In this document: positions 35,881-45,833 of the stretch, piece after piece | How positions within the stretch are numbered: the first letter of the stretch is position 1 | Layout: each line of letters begins with the position of its first letter | Source: Shewanella oneidensis MR-1 | GTDB taxonomy: Bacteria; Pseudomonadota; Gammaproteobacteria; Enterobacterales; Shewanellaceae | Direction: 5' to 3' | Length of the DNA: 64,000 nucleotides | Assembly: GCF_000146165.2 (NCBI RefSeq) | Contig: NC_004347.2 | Span: 3,767,029-3,831,028 of the forward strand | Position numbers and translations under genes: made by a program | The notes under the pieces: model-generated | Told to the model about the DNA's origin: nothing | What the model saw: the letters and a program-made list of their open reading frames with translations, nothing else | Databases searched by the model: none

Positions 35881-36295
35881 CCCTAATTAACCTAAACTCG
35901 GGGTAACGAGTTTCGAAAAAGTCTAAATTTAACAAACTAAATCAATGCGGTAAATAATTGTTTTTAAAATGAAAAATCTTTTTTTCTGACTGAATGCGCA
36001 GATTTTTGTGCATATCAAGGCGCTCTGTCGTACGCCATAGCGAGCTATGGTTAGACAGCAACGCAGAGAAGCCCGAAAAGGAGGCTGTTCATAATTCTGT
36101 GTCAGGTTAATTAAAGTGGTCTCTTTTGCTCTTTACAGCGTTGTATTTCAATGAACAGCTCACCTTGGTCGACAGAAATGCTTTTAATGCAAAGCGCTCA
36201 CATCAGTCCCATAAAAAATGCCGAACTGAGTTCGGCATTGTTAATGAATCATTCTTCCTTAGCAGCAAAACACATTGGCAAATGAGAAAAGGTTA
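35881..36295. other. Intergenic region between chemoreceptor and DUF3718 genes
   Basis: About 415 bases without a gene. It holds an actcggggtaacgagt hairpin near 35894, a palindrome ccatagcgagctatgg near 36038 and the IS256-end relic at 36082-36113. The 80-residue plus-strand frame at 36126 overlaps the DUF3718 gene antisense and looks spurious. Confidence 0.6.
36082..36113. repeat. Solo relic end of the IS256-family element
   Basis: aggctgttcataattctgtg followed by tcaggttaatt matches the end of the IS256-family element at 575-602 (read on the minus strand) with few differences. No transposase sequence adjoins it. It is either a leftover of a deleted element or a recombination scar. Confidence 0.6.
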
Positions 36296-36712
36296 TTACT
36301 CCTCCTCACCGCCAGCAGCAGCGCCTAAACGCTCTTTAACAGCCGCGGTGATGGGATTAGCGCCGTGACCATTCGCCTCAGCCCAAGCTTGAATGGTCAT
36401 GCCATCCGCTTCAGCTACGCTTAGTTCATTGACTGATAAACGCTTAGCCACAAACTCACCCGCATCATTCGCATTCGTGGTATAGGCGGTGCGTAGTAAG
36501 CTTTGGCCATCGCAGCTAATACCACTGTAAACTTGACGTAATTTAACACGACTTTCTTTTAGTTTTTTACGTAACCGGTTTTTATCGTTCGCTTTTACGT
36601 AATCACAAATACTTGCAACAAGTGGATCTGCTTCAGCAGCTTTAGCCGAGGTTGGCACAGAAACATAGCTAAATCCGATTAGTGCAGCCAAGGCTACAGG
36701 CATTAAACGCAT
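36296..36712 (-). CDS. DUF3718 domain exported protein
   Basis: A 138-residue protein with a signal peptide (MRLMPVALAALIGFSYVSVPTSAKA-AE). The mature part (SICDYVKANDKNRLRKKLKESRVKLRQVYSGISCDGQSLLRTAY) fits DUF3718, common in Shewanella and relatives, with two Cys likely forming a disulfide. It ends in a Gly/Glu tail (AAAGGEEE). Its function is unknown. It is a single gene. Confidence 0.8.
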   Translation of the reverse strand: MRLMPVALAALIGFSYVSVPTSAKAAEADPLVASICDYVKANDKNRLRKKLKESRVKLRQVYSGISCDGQSLLRTAYTTNANDAGEFVAKRLSVNELSVAEADGMTIQAWAEANGHGANPITAAVKERLGAAAGGEEE

Positions 36713-36908
36713 CCGATACTCCTTAATACTTTCTTATAGTTTTAATATGTTTTGTATGGTCTGCGTCTATATCTAGCTTATATTTGCCTCTTAGGTTCAG
36801 ATAATTCGTAATAACACCGTTATATCGACCTACTTGCACCTATCAGATCTAATACCTTAGACATATTGGCAATCCATACGCTCAGGGTACACAATAGAAC
36901 GACATAAC

Positions 36909-37391
36909 TTAACATTTTTTTACCAAATTGATAAAGTTATATTCAAGTCCATCGGCGCTTATACTCGGCTGGGTTTCAGTCTTTTGCCATTCATTGTCTT
37001 CCCACGCGGGGAAAAAAGTATCGCCATCCACATCGAGGTTGATCTGAGTCAGGTAGAGTCTATCGGCTTGAGGTAATAACTGCTTGTACAATTGTCCACC
37101 ACCTATAACAACCAGTTCTTCACAATCGCCAGCAACCCGTTTAGCAGCTTCGAATGAAGTCACGCAGGTTACGCCCTCTATTTGCAAATCTGCTTGGCGA
37201 GAAATAACGATATTGTGGCGCCCAGGCAATGGTCGACCAATAGACTCGAAAGTTTTACGTCCCATCACTACAGGCTTACCTAAAGTCATGGCTTTAAAAT
37301 GGCGTAAATCTTCTGGTAGATGCCATGGCATTTTATTGTCTTTTCCTATGACTCGATTGTTTGCCATCGCGGCTATCATTGCAATGCGCAT
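36909..37391 (-). CDS. folA: Dihydrofolate reductase
   Basis: It reduces dihydrofolate to tetrahydrofolate with NADPH. 160 residues from ATG 37391, with AAAGGAG 5 bases upstream; the GTG two codons earlier is an artefact. Landmarks are RIAMIAAMANNRVIGKDN, MPWHLPEDLRHFK with the active-site acid in the LPEDL position, VVMGRKTFESIGRPLPGR and VIGGGQLYKQLLP. Chromosomal-type enzyme, target of trimethoprim. It lies downstream of the exporter pair on the same strand. Confidence 0.96.
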   Translation of the reverse strand: MRIAMIAAMANNRVIGKDNKMPWHLPEDLRHFKAMTLGKPVVMGRKTFESIGRPLPGRHNIVISRQADLQIEGVTCVTSFEAAKRVAGDCEELVVIGGGQLYKQLLPQADRLYLTQINLDVDGDTFFPAWEDNEWQKTETQPSISADGLEYNFINLVKKC

Positions 37392-37413
37392 GGGCACTCC
37401 TTTGGGATTGTTT

Positions 37414-37887
37414 TTATTGAATGACTGGGCGGGTTCTAAAATACAGCAAACTCGGCAAGGCTAAGCCCACCGATAGCGCTCCTAGAATAAAGACTGTTTT
37501 TAATCCGTTACTGATCACTTGTCCTGTCAGCTCTTGGCTAACCTGCGATTGTGCCGTTAGTTGCACTAAGGCGATCACTGTATTAAAGGCGTAAGTGCCA
37601 GGGATCATGGGAATAATAGCTGCAACTGCATACATCAACGGCGGCGCTAAATGACGCTTTGCAAACCCTATGGTAATAGTGCCCACTAGCGCCGCTGCGG
37701 CAAAGGTTGCCCACTCAATAGGCAGTCCAAATTGCAGCATAAGCGTACGGGAACTATGCCCAATCGCCCCCGCTAACGCGCAATAGGGTAAAAAACGTTT
37801 AGGCACGTTAAATACCATTGCAAAGCCTACAGCGGGGATTGCCGAAAAAAAGGCATCGTGCAACAAAATGCTCAGTAATTCCATCAT
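37414..37887 (-). CDS. Threonine/serine exporter family protein, small subunit (YjjB-like)
   Basis: A 157-residue membrane protein with four or five helices (PAVGFAMVFNVP, ATFAAAALVGTITIGFA, PLMYAVAAIIPMIPGTYAF). It corresponds to the C-terminal ThrE_2 half of ThrE-type exporters. It pairs with the YjjP-like protein encoded just upstream; the genes overlap by 4 bases. In E. coli YjjPB exports succinate. Here the substrate is open. Confidence 0.88.
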   Translation of the reverse strand: MMELLSILLHDAFFSAIPAVGFAMVFNVPKRFLPYCALAGAIGHSSRTLMLQFGLPIEWATFAAAALVGTITIGFAKRHLAPPLMYAVAAIIPMIPGTYAFNTVIALVQLTAQSQVSQELTGQVISNGLKTVFILGALSVGLALPSLLYFRTRPVIQ

Positions 37888-38645
37888 AGAAAAATACCAC
37901 CAAGCTGCATTGCTATCGTGATGCCAATGACCGAAGAAACGGTCAAGAGAGTCGCATGTCCCCAGCGGGAAATACCGACATTCATATGGCCTTTAACCAT
38001 ATCGGAAATGGCGTTAATCATAGGAAAACCAGGCACCAGCATGAGCACACTCGCTGCCATCGCTGACTGAGGCGTATCGCTTAAGGAAAACATATAACCC
38101 AACTGAGCAATCATACTGGTGACAAAGGCAGTCACCGCAAAATTCACCAATAGATTAAAGTGTCGCTTAGCTATTGTCAGTCGTACTGACATTCCCATTG
38201 CAGAAGCAAAAAAGGTAATCACACTCGCAGCGATATCGCCGCCAAAGAGGTGACAAAAACTGGCACAGGATAACCCTATCATTAACACCACCAAATAAGG
38301 TGGGTAGGTTTTTGGCTCAATTCGAGCTAAGCGCTTACGCACTTCGTTAGGGCCATAAAGCCCTTTCTCTGCGAGTAAGCAAATGCGCTGTAATTCGCAG
38401 ACTATGGTCATGTTAATGCCATGTTCACGGATCCGACGCGTTGTCGTGATACAGCGACCATGCACTAAACTGGTTAATACGAGGGAATTAGAAGAGATAG
38501 AAAGCTCGACACTTGCCAACCCTAAGGCCTGACCTAGGCGCTGGCTGATTTCTTCAACTAAATCAGATTCAGCACCGTAGGCCAGCAAGAGTTGTGCAAC
38601 CCGCACAACTTGCCGAGTAATATCATTTTGAGTATCAGCGTACAC
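37884..38645 (-). CDS. Threonine/serine exporter family protein, large subunit (YjjP-like)
   Basis: A 253-residue protein with an N-terminal soluble ThrE segment (VVRVAQLLLAYGAESDLVEEISQRLGQALGL) and five hydrophobic helices in the second half (YLVVLMIGLSCASFCHLFGG, AASVLMLVPGFPMINAISDM). It matches the DUF1212/ThrE N family and forms one transporter with the next gene. It is 28 bases downstream of obgE on the same strand. Confidence 0.88.
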   Translation of the reverse strand: MYADTQNDITRQVVRVAQLLLAYGAESDLVEEISQRLGQALGLASVELSISSNSLVLTSLVHGRCITTTRRIREHGINMTIVCELQRICLLAEKGLYGPNEVRKRLARIEPKTYPPYLVVLMIGLSCASFCHLFGGDIAASVITFFASAMGMSVRLTIAKRHFNLLVNFAVTAFVTSMIAQLGYMFSLSDTPQSAMAASVLMLVPGFPMINAISDMVKGHMNVGISRWGHATLLTVSSVIGITIAMQLGGIFL

Positions 38646-38672
38646 GGGACTCTCAAAACTTAGATATGGTTA

Positions 38673-39869
<1,197 letters not shown>

Positions 39870-39993
39870 TTATACCGTTTAACTTCATCGGTCGCCAAAA
39901 AACTCGAGATACTTGCTCCCAATCTTACCAGTCAACGCCCTCAATTTGATAAAGATTTACCAAACTCTCCAGAAACGTAGGCAAGTAGAAGCA

Positions 39994-40028
39994 TAAAAAA
40001 CAGAAAGCCCCACCAAAGGCGGGGCTTT
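39994..40028 (-). terminator. Intrinsic terminator after rpmA
   Basis: On the minus strand, AGCCCCGCC / GGTGGGGCT forms a stem with one mismatch and is followed by TTCTGTTTTTTT. It lies between rpmA and obgE and may attenuate read-through. Confidence 0.78.
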
Positions 40029-40051
40029 ACAGTATAAGCTAGACTCGAAAA

Positions 40052-40309
<258 letters not shown>

Positions 40310-40320
40310 TTAGACTCCTA

Positions 40321-40632
40321 TTATGCGTTTATAGCAGTAATTTTAACTTCGGTGAACCACTGACGGTGGCCCAACTTCTTGTCGTGGTGCTTACGACGAC
40401 GGAACTTAACAATAGTTACTTTCTCGCCACGACCATGACTTACTACTTCAGCAACGACTTTACCGCCAGCTACTAAAGGAGCACCAACGTGCACTTTTTC
40501 ACCGTCAGCGATCAATAAAACTTGATCGAATTCAACAGTTGAACCAGTTGCAACTTCTAATTTTTCTAAACGAACTGTGTGGCCTGGGGCTACACGGTGT
40601 TGTTTACCACCACTTTGAAAAACAGCGTACAT
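40321..40632 (-). CDS. rplU: 50S ribosomal protein L21
   Basis: 103 residues with the family start [25 protein letters not shown] and the RNA-binding [22 protein letters not shown] near the end. It opens the rplU-rpmA-(obgE) unit and is divergent from ispB. Its promoter should lie in 40640-40760; no box is clear enough to mark. Confidence 0.98.
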   Translation of the reverse strand: MYAVFQSGGKQHRVAPGHTVRLEKLEVATGSTVEFDQVLLIADGEKVHVGAPLVAGGKVVAEVVSHGRGEKVTIVKFRRRKHHDKKLGHRQWFTEVKITAINA

Positions 40633-40904
40633 AGCTATTTTACTCCGATATTCCTAACACGCTGGCCCACATTCTTGGGGGCAGGGTGCTACAAAAACTT
40701 TATTGACAATGGGCGCGGAGTTTACGCGAAGAATCCATATCTGGCAAGCCCTAATTAGGAAAGAATAAAAAAAGGCCGGAATAACTCGCACATTGTAGTG
40801 TGAGTACTGTCATATGTCGGAATTTTAGGTAAAATTCATTCTATATAACACGTGAGCCTAAAATACAGGCTGGGTACGCAATGGCCCCACAACCAGAGTC
40901 TATT

Positions 40905-41876
40905 ATGGATTTAAACGCTATTCGTCAACTGGCTGACACTGATATGCAAGCAGTCAATCAGCTGATCTATAAACAGCTGGAGTCAGATGTCGCCCTGATT
41001 AACCAGCTAGGTTTCTACATTATTAATGGTGGTGGTAAACGTCTTCGTCCTTTACTGTCCGTACTCGCTGCTCGCGCAGTCGACTACCAAGGTGAAGCCC
41101 ACCTCAAACTTGCCGCCATTATCGAATTTATTCATACCGCCTCACTACTGCATGATGATGTGGTCGATGAGTCAACCCTAAGACGCGGCCGCGAAACAGC
41201 AAACGCTCTTTTTGGTAACAGCGCCAGTGTATTAGTCGGCGACTTCCTTTATACCCGCTCATTCCAAATGATGACTGAACTCGATAGCATGCGCGTATTA
41301 CGAGTATTAGCCGATACCACCAACGTATTAGCAGAAGGTGAAGTATTGCAGCTAATGAACTGCAATGATCCAGATACGACTGAAGAAAGCTATATGCGGG
41401 TGATTTACTGTAAGACCGCGAAGCTATTCGAAGCGGCGACCTTACTTGCCGCAGTATTAGCTGGCGCCTCACCCGAGCAAGAAACCGCATTAGGCGACTA
41501 TGGTAAGTATTTAGGCACCGCCTTCCAATTGACCGACGATTTACTCGATTACACCGCGGATAGCGACGAGTTAGGTAAAAACATCGGTGATGACCTTGCT
41601 GAAGGTAAGCCAACCTTACCGCTGATTTATGCTATTGCCCACGGCACAGAGGAAGAAAAGCAGCTTATACGCCAAGCGATTGAGCAAGGTGATGGCACTC
41701 ATGCCATTGAGAAGATAGTTGCCGCACTGCATCATTGCGGCGCCCTCAACTACACTCAGCAAAAAGCAATTGAAGAATCAAATAAAGCCATTGCAGCGCT
41801 CTCGGTATTACCCGACAGTGATTTCAAAACCGCATTAATTTCGCTGGCAAAAATATCTGTTGATCGCAACCACTAA
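40905..41876 (+). CDS. ispB: Octaprenyl diphosphate synthase
   Basis: A trans-prenyltransferase that makes the octaprenyl side chain of ubiquinone and menaquinone. I prefer ATG 40905 (MDLNAIRQLADTDM), which aligns with E. coli IspB, over ATG 40881. Aspartate-rich motifs are LLHDDVVDESTLRRG and FQLTDDLLDYTAD; GGGKRLRP binds the allylic substrate. About 323 residues. It is divergent from rplU, as in most gammaproteobacteria. Confidence 0.95.
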   Translation: MDLNAIRQLADTDMQAVNQLIYKQLESDVALINQLGFYIINGGGKRLRPLLSVLAARAVDYQGEAHLKLAAIIEFIHTASLLHDDVVDESTLRRGRETANALFGNSASVLVGDFLYTRSFQMMTELDSMRVLRVLADTTNVLAEGEVLQLMNCNDPDTTEESYMRVIYCKTAKLFEAATLLAAVLAGASPEQETALGDYGKYLGTAFQLTDDLLDYTADSDELGKNIGDDLAEGKPTLPLIYAIAHGTEEEKQLIRQAIEQGDGTHAIEKIVAALHHCGALNYTQQKAIEESNKAIAALSVLPDSDFKTALISLAKISVDRNH

Positions 41877-41895
41877 ATTGCTGTGGAATAAACTT

Positions 41896-41922
41896 AAAAG
41901 GCCTTGATTAACAAGGCCTTTT
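41896..41922. terminator. Bidirectional terminator between ispB and ung
   Basis: A perfect AAAAGGCCTTG / CAAGGCCTTTT stem with a 5-base loop lies between the convergent genes. Confidence 0.85.
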
Positions 41923-41951
41923 GATTTATAGCGCTCTTTACAAAATGTAAC

Positions 41952-42611
41952 TTAAATCTGCCATTGAATCGGCGCTTCACCCCGTGCCATTAGCAATTGA
42001 TTCACTTTCGAAAAATGCCCACAGCCAAAAAATCCGCGATAAGCCGATAACGGTGATGGATGCGGCCCAGAGAGAATTTGGTGTTGTGGCGCGGTAATCA
42101 CCGCGCCTTTTTTGATGGCATGACTGCCCCACAGCACGAAGATAATCGGGCGTTCCTGGGCATTAAGCAGTTTTAGCGCTTCAGTCGTAAAGATTTCCCA
42201 CCCCGCATTGGCATGGGAATGCGCTTGCCCCTGCTCAACCGTCAGCACGGTATTAAGCATTAAAATCCCCTGCTCTGCCCATTGAGTTAAATCGCCATGA
42301 TTGGGAATGTGGAAGCCGGGAATATCGTTCACCAATTCTTTATACATATTGGCAAGCGAAGGCGGTGCTTTAACCCCACGTTTAACGGAGAAACACAAAC
42401 CATGGGCTTGGTCAGGGCCATGGTAGGGATCTTGGCCAATTAACACTACGCGTACTTGCTCCAGCGGCGTAGTCTTAAATGCATTAAACACATCCTCTTT
42501 GGGAGGATAAATTACCTTGCCTACTTGTCGCTCTTGATTCACAAACGCGATCAGCTGTTGATAGTAAGGCTGTGTACGTTGATGGTCGATAAATGCTGGC
42601 CAAGTCACCAA
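41952..42611 (-). CDS. ung: Uracil-DNA glycosylase
   Basis: It removes uracil from DNA as the first step of base excision repair. 219 residues, family 1. The catalytic Asp is in [18 protein letters not shown] and the catalytic His in [27 protein letters not shown] is also typical. It is convergent with ispB. Confidence 0.97.
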   Translation of the reverse strand: MVTWPAFIDHQRTQPYYQQLIAFVNQERQVGKVIYPPKEDVFNAFKTTPLEQVRVVLIGQDPYHGPDQAHGLCFSVKRGVKAPPSLANMYKELVNDIPGFHIPNHGDLTQWAEQGILMLNTVLTVEQGQAHSHANAGWEIFTTEALKLLNAQERPIIFVLWGSHAIKKGAVITAPQHQILSGPHPSPLSAYRGFFGCGHFSKVNQLLMARGEAPIQWQI

Positions 42612-42777
42612 AATCAGTTTCTCTTACTTAAGTTACAATGCCGCTAGCTTAAAAGTGATAAGCAACCATGACAAGCTCACTGTGCGGTTAATTCGCCAGA
42701 ATTAGCGATAGTTCAAGTTAAAATGCCGCTAATTAAGTGCTATAGTGTCGGCACTTATCCCCTATTCATGCAGATAA

Positions 42778-43338
42778 ATGATCCGCGACCGCTTACAAGG
42801 CTCAAGTCCACAATCCGCAGGCTTTACCTTAATTGAACTCGTTGTTGTGATTATTGTGCTTGGAGTTTTAGCCGTTGTGGCCTTGCCCAAGTTTATCAAT
42901 GTACAGCAAGATGCGCAGATAGCGACAGTCAAAGCCGCTGGCGCGGGTTTTAAATCGGGGTTAAATTTAGCACGTTCAGTTTGGGCGGTTAAAGTCGGCT
43001 CAGGCCCCAAGGAAGATTTGCCCGTATTTGGCACAGCACAGTCAGAACAAGTGGACTTTAATGCTAATGGCTGGCCGGTTCAGCACTACATTTATGGCAA
43101 TGAGGCGTCACCTTCACTCGATAATGTGGAAGATTGTGTCTCAGTATGGGAAGTGTTATTCCAAAATTCGCAGCCTAGCGTCTCACGACTCAATATTGAT
43201 GCCACCGAAACAGACTACAAAGCCAGTTATATCAGCCCTAATCAATGCCGATATTTTTATCGTGCCAATGATAAATTATCCATTTATTACGATTCACGAA
43301 CGGGAACGGTCACAACAGACTTAGATCCCAATAGTTAA
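42778..43338 (+). CDS. Type IV pilin-like protein (MSHA/pseudopilin type)
   Basis: A 186-residue protein with a class III signal: a 14-residue leader ends in G, followed by FTLIELVVVIIVLGVLAVVALPKF, including Glu5 of the mature pilin. The C-terminal domain has two Cys (EDCVSVW, NQCRYFY) suited to the D-loop disulfide. It resembles MSHA minor pilins such as MshB. It is a lone gene, not inside an msh or pil cluster, so the partner machinery must be elsewhere. A ribosome site is not obvious; the start follows tgcagataa. Confidence 0.88.
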   Translation: MIRDRLQGSSPQSAGFTLIELVVVIIVLGVLAVVALPKFINVQQDAQIATVKAAGAGFKSGLNLARSVWAVKVGSGPKEDLPVFGTAQSEQVDFNANGWPVQHYIYGNEASPSLDNVEDCVSVWEVLFQNSQPSVSRLNIDATETDYKASYISPNQCRYFYRANDKLSIYYDSRTGTVTTDLDPNS

Positions 43339-43408
43339 GACTTAGCGATTCCTTCCAATCAAAATTAGGATAGAATCGCGCACCAATAAATTATTTTGAG
43401 TAAGCGCT

Positions 43409-43726
43409 ATGACTGACACGAGCAACACCACTATTTTTGAACTTGCCGATCAATTTATTGCCTTAGCCAATCAGCTAAGCCAGCAAGAAGGTGATGTGGG
43501 CAAAGTAGGTACCGCCCTGCGTTTTGCGGCGGCCCGTTTTAATGCCTTTGAAGCAGCGATTAAATCCGCCGACTTAGGTGCTGAAAAAGACAATGCTCTC
43601 GAATGGTTTAGCGCAGAATACCGTGAAATGCTGAGCGATAATTTAGACGACCATATCGCCAACCCGCCAGTAATGCAGGAAGAGCCTGCAGAAGTGGATG
43701 ATTCGGTACAAATCTTTAAAGGCTGA
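43409..43726 (+). CDS. DUF3144 domain protein
   Basis: A 105-residue acidic cytosolic protein (IFELADQFIALANQLSQQEGDVGKVGTALRFAAARFNAFEA, then AEYREMLSDNLDDHIANP), matching my recollection of DUF3144. It is largely helical with no known catalytic residues. Its function is unknown. It is monocistronic with a strong terminator at 43767. Confidence 0.82.
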   Translation: MTDTSNTTIFELADQFIALANQLSQQEGDVGKVGTALRFAAARFNAFEAAIKSADLGAEKDNALEWFSAEYREMLSDNLDDHIANPPVMQEEPAEVDDSVQIFKG

Positions 43727-43766
43727 TCTGGTATTAAGAGCGAAGCATCGCCAAACCATATCCCAT

Positions 43767-43798
43767 AAAAAAACGCCATCTTGTGATGGCGTTTTTTT
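43767..43798. terminator. Bidirectional terminator between DUF3144 and lysE-like genes
   Basis: A perfect AAAAAAACGCCATC / GATGGCGTTTTTTT stem with a 4-base loop and T-runs on both strands. Confidence 0.93.
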
Positions 43799-43812
43799 AT
43801 CTCATTGATAAC

Positions 43813-44427
43813 CTAAAGGGTATACAGCACTCTTATTGCCAGCAGAATCAAAACCACGCCAGAGAGTTTATCAATCAACCCTGCTTTTTCCCGCAATTTG
43901 GGTAATACACTCGAGTGGGATAACACTAAAGCAATTAAGCTGTACCAAAGTCCATCCACCACCATTGGCGTTAATACGATCAGTGCTTGACCGGTAAAAC
44001 TATCGGCCACCATTACAAACTGACTGAATAATGCTAAAAAGAACAGCATAATCTTGGGGTTGAAGAGGGAAATCGCAATGCCATCGCGCGCCGCTGTAAG
44101 TGCATCTGTAGCCTCGCCGGCCGCAAGTTTTGCTTGCATGCCACCATTTGAGCGCAGCGCTTGAATGCCCATCCATGCCAAATAAACGGCACCTAATATA
44201 GCGATACCATTAAATATCAGGGGCGCCTTTTTCAACACCACCGCAAGCCCAAGTAGTGTCACCAACGCATAAATGCCGATACCAATCGAGTGTGCCCAAG
44301 CACAAATAATTCCCTTGCCGCGTCCACCGCCCAAGGTATGACGCACCACCATGGCTAAGCTAGGCCCGGGTGACATGGCCCCTAAACAACAAATCGCAAG
44401 CAATCCTAACCATGTACTAAAACTCAT
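43813..44427 (-). CDS. LysE/RhtB-family amino acid exporter
   Basis: An inner-membrane exporter of about 204 residues and six helices. I start at ATG 44427 (MSFSTWLGLLAICCLGAMSPGPSLAMVVRHTLGGG) with a GAAGGGG site upstream; the longer frame adds 25 unlikely residues. The AMSPGPSLAMV motif and GRGKGIICAWAHSIG are family marks. The substrate (homoserine, threonine, leucine or other) cannot be told from the sequence. Confidence 0.9.
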   Translation of the reverse strand: MSFSTWLGLLAICCLGAMSPGPSLAMVVRHTLGGGRGKGIICAWAHSIGIGIYALVTLLGLAVVLKKAPLIFNGIAILGAVYLAWMGIQALRSNGGMQAKLAAGEATDALTAARDGIAISLFNPKIMLFFLALFSQFVMVADSFTGQALIVLTPMVVDGLWYSLIALVLSHSSVLPKLREKAGLIDKLSGVVLILLAIRVLYTL

Positions 44428-44829
44428 CTTTACCCCTTCAGCGCATAAAAGGCCCACAAGAAGGCCTTCACAGGAGCGACAGTTTAACACTGGCCAACCC
44501 ATGAGGTAACTCTCATTTAGCCGAGTTTAGATGATAAAAAGCACCAATAGATTTCCCGCGATGACACTAACGACTCGGGATTCACTTTCATCTTACTGCC
44601 CGTCATGTAACCGTACATAATGACGTAAAATCGATGTTATCAACCTCAATACCATTAATAGAGGATTGATCCCACTGGATCGATAAACCCAGGGCCAAAC
44701 GATCGAACATAGCGCCATTGTTAACATCGACACAATAAGGCTTGTAGGCAAAAAAACATAAATTCACGCAGATTTAAGCTGTTAGCCGCTAAGATAGGGA
44801 TGGATTATCTGAAACTTATGTAGGCATCT
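44428..44829. other. Intergenic region with a short candidate ORF
   Basis: About 400 bases between lysE-like and thioredoxin-like genes. The only coding-like signal is the 54-codon frame at 44603-44767 (minus strand). Promoters for the two divergent genes must lie here; none is clear. Confidence 0.5.
44603..44767 (-). CDS. Possible small protein or gene remnant (54 residues)
   Basis: A GTG-initiated frame reading AYKPYCVDVNNGAMFDRLAL then GLSIQWDQSSINGIEVDNID and ending CTVT. The composition looks like real protein, but no ribosome site precedes the GTG. It may be the tail of a lost gene. I recognise no family. Confidence 0.3.
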   Translation of the reverse strand: MNLCFFAYKPYCVDVNNGAMFDRLALGLSIQWDQSSINGIEVDNIDFTSLCTVT

Positions 44830-45375
44830 ATGGGCACGATCACGCTTATCAGTCTTATTATTCTCGCTTTACTCGTCGGCGCCATTGGCCTGCTGATGTG
44901 GCAACGCAGTAAAGGTAAACCCATTCCACTAGCAGTGATTGTCGTCCTTGGATGTTTCGCCCTTGGTCTGGGTGGCATTATCGGTTTTGTCCATAAAGGC
45001 GAAGATTATCAAGCCTATCAAAAGCTGCAGTGGCACACGCTAGCTCCCGAAAAAATCGCCCCACTGGTCGCCCAAGGCTACACAGTGTTTGTGGATATCA
45101 CTTCTGATTGGTGCAGTATTTGTCAAACCAACAAGGCAGAAGTTACCCATAGGGAACAAGTCGTCAATGCGCTTATGGCCGATGATATTATTTTGATGCA
45201 GGGGAACTGGAGCGAAGCCGATAACACCATTGCTGGCTATATGCAGTATGAGGGTATCCCAGGCACGCCTTACAATAAAATTTATGGTCCTAGGAACCCT
45301 AATGGCATAGTGCTTCCTTCCAAACTCACTATAGAGGCAGTTATCAATGGTCTAGCCCAGGCCAAAGCCTTATAA
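44830..45375 (+). CDS. Membrane-anchored thioredoxin-fold protein (DsbD C-terminal-like)
   Basis: A 181-residue protein with two N-terminal membrane helices (ITLISLIILALLVGAIGLLMW and PLAVIVVLGCFALGLGGIIGF) and a thioredoxin domain. FVDITSDWCSICQTNK carries a CxxC pair like the gamma domain of DsbD, and GIPGTPYNKIYGP contains the cis-Pro loop. It probably works in periplasmic thiol reduction or as a disulfide carrier. The usual DsbD central membrane domain is absent. It is a single gene. Confidence 0.85.
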   Translation: MGTITLISLIILALLVGAIGLLMWQRSKGKPIPLAVIVVLGCFALGLGGIIGFVHKGEDYQAYQKLQWHTLAPEKIAPLVAQGYTVFVDITSDWCSICQTNKAEVTHREQVVNALMADDIILMQGNWSEADNTIAGYMQYEGIPGTPYNKIYGPRNPNGIVLPSKLTIEAVINGLAQAKAL

Positions 45376-45833
45376 ATCGCCTCAATATACACCAATATCA
45401 CAGCCTTTTTGCACACTTCAAATCAGTAGAAAGTGATCTTCCGGAAAGGTGGGCAGAAAATCACTCTATACTCTTAACACCTGCGAAACACCCAAAGCGC
45501 TATAAAAATAACTTTATATCTAGCGAGTTACTTAAATAAACATCTTAGCTACGTAATGTATATTTCCATAAAATGGCAAGCGTACTTGTCTATTTCAACT
45601 TTGCTAACGATATTTATGAAACATTTTTATAACAATTTAATGCTTTAAGCCAGTATTAAATACAACTTTTGAACGATTAAAATTTAAGCCGCTAATTATC
45701 AACAAGTTAATGGTCTGACCTCTAAAACCTTCCACATACATATCATCCACGTCTGATATCACTCACGATATATCGCGATTGCCTTAACCTAGTTATACTC
45801 GGAGCAACTCATTCGTATTAAGGACTTCGATGA
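45376..45833. other. AT-rich intergenic region upstream of the sigma-54 activator
   Basis: About 460 bases without a gene. A TATACT -10-like box lies at 45794-45799, 35 bases before the activator start, and the palindrome at 45766-45775 overlaps where the -35 would be. Confidence 0.55.
45766..45775. promoter_or_regulatory. CGATATATCG palindrome upstream of the activator gene
   Basis: A perfect 10-bp palindrome sharing its core with the two sites at 47592-47621. It is placed over the presumed -35 of the activator's own promoter, a position suited to self-repression. A half-similar tgatatca lies 13 bases upstream. Confidence 0.5.

Noticed and set aside
36126..36368. 80-residue plus-strand ORF
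   Set aside because: It overlaps the DUF3718 gene antisense and has no recognisable features.
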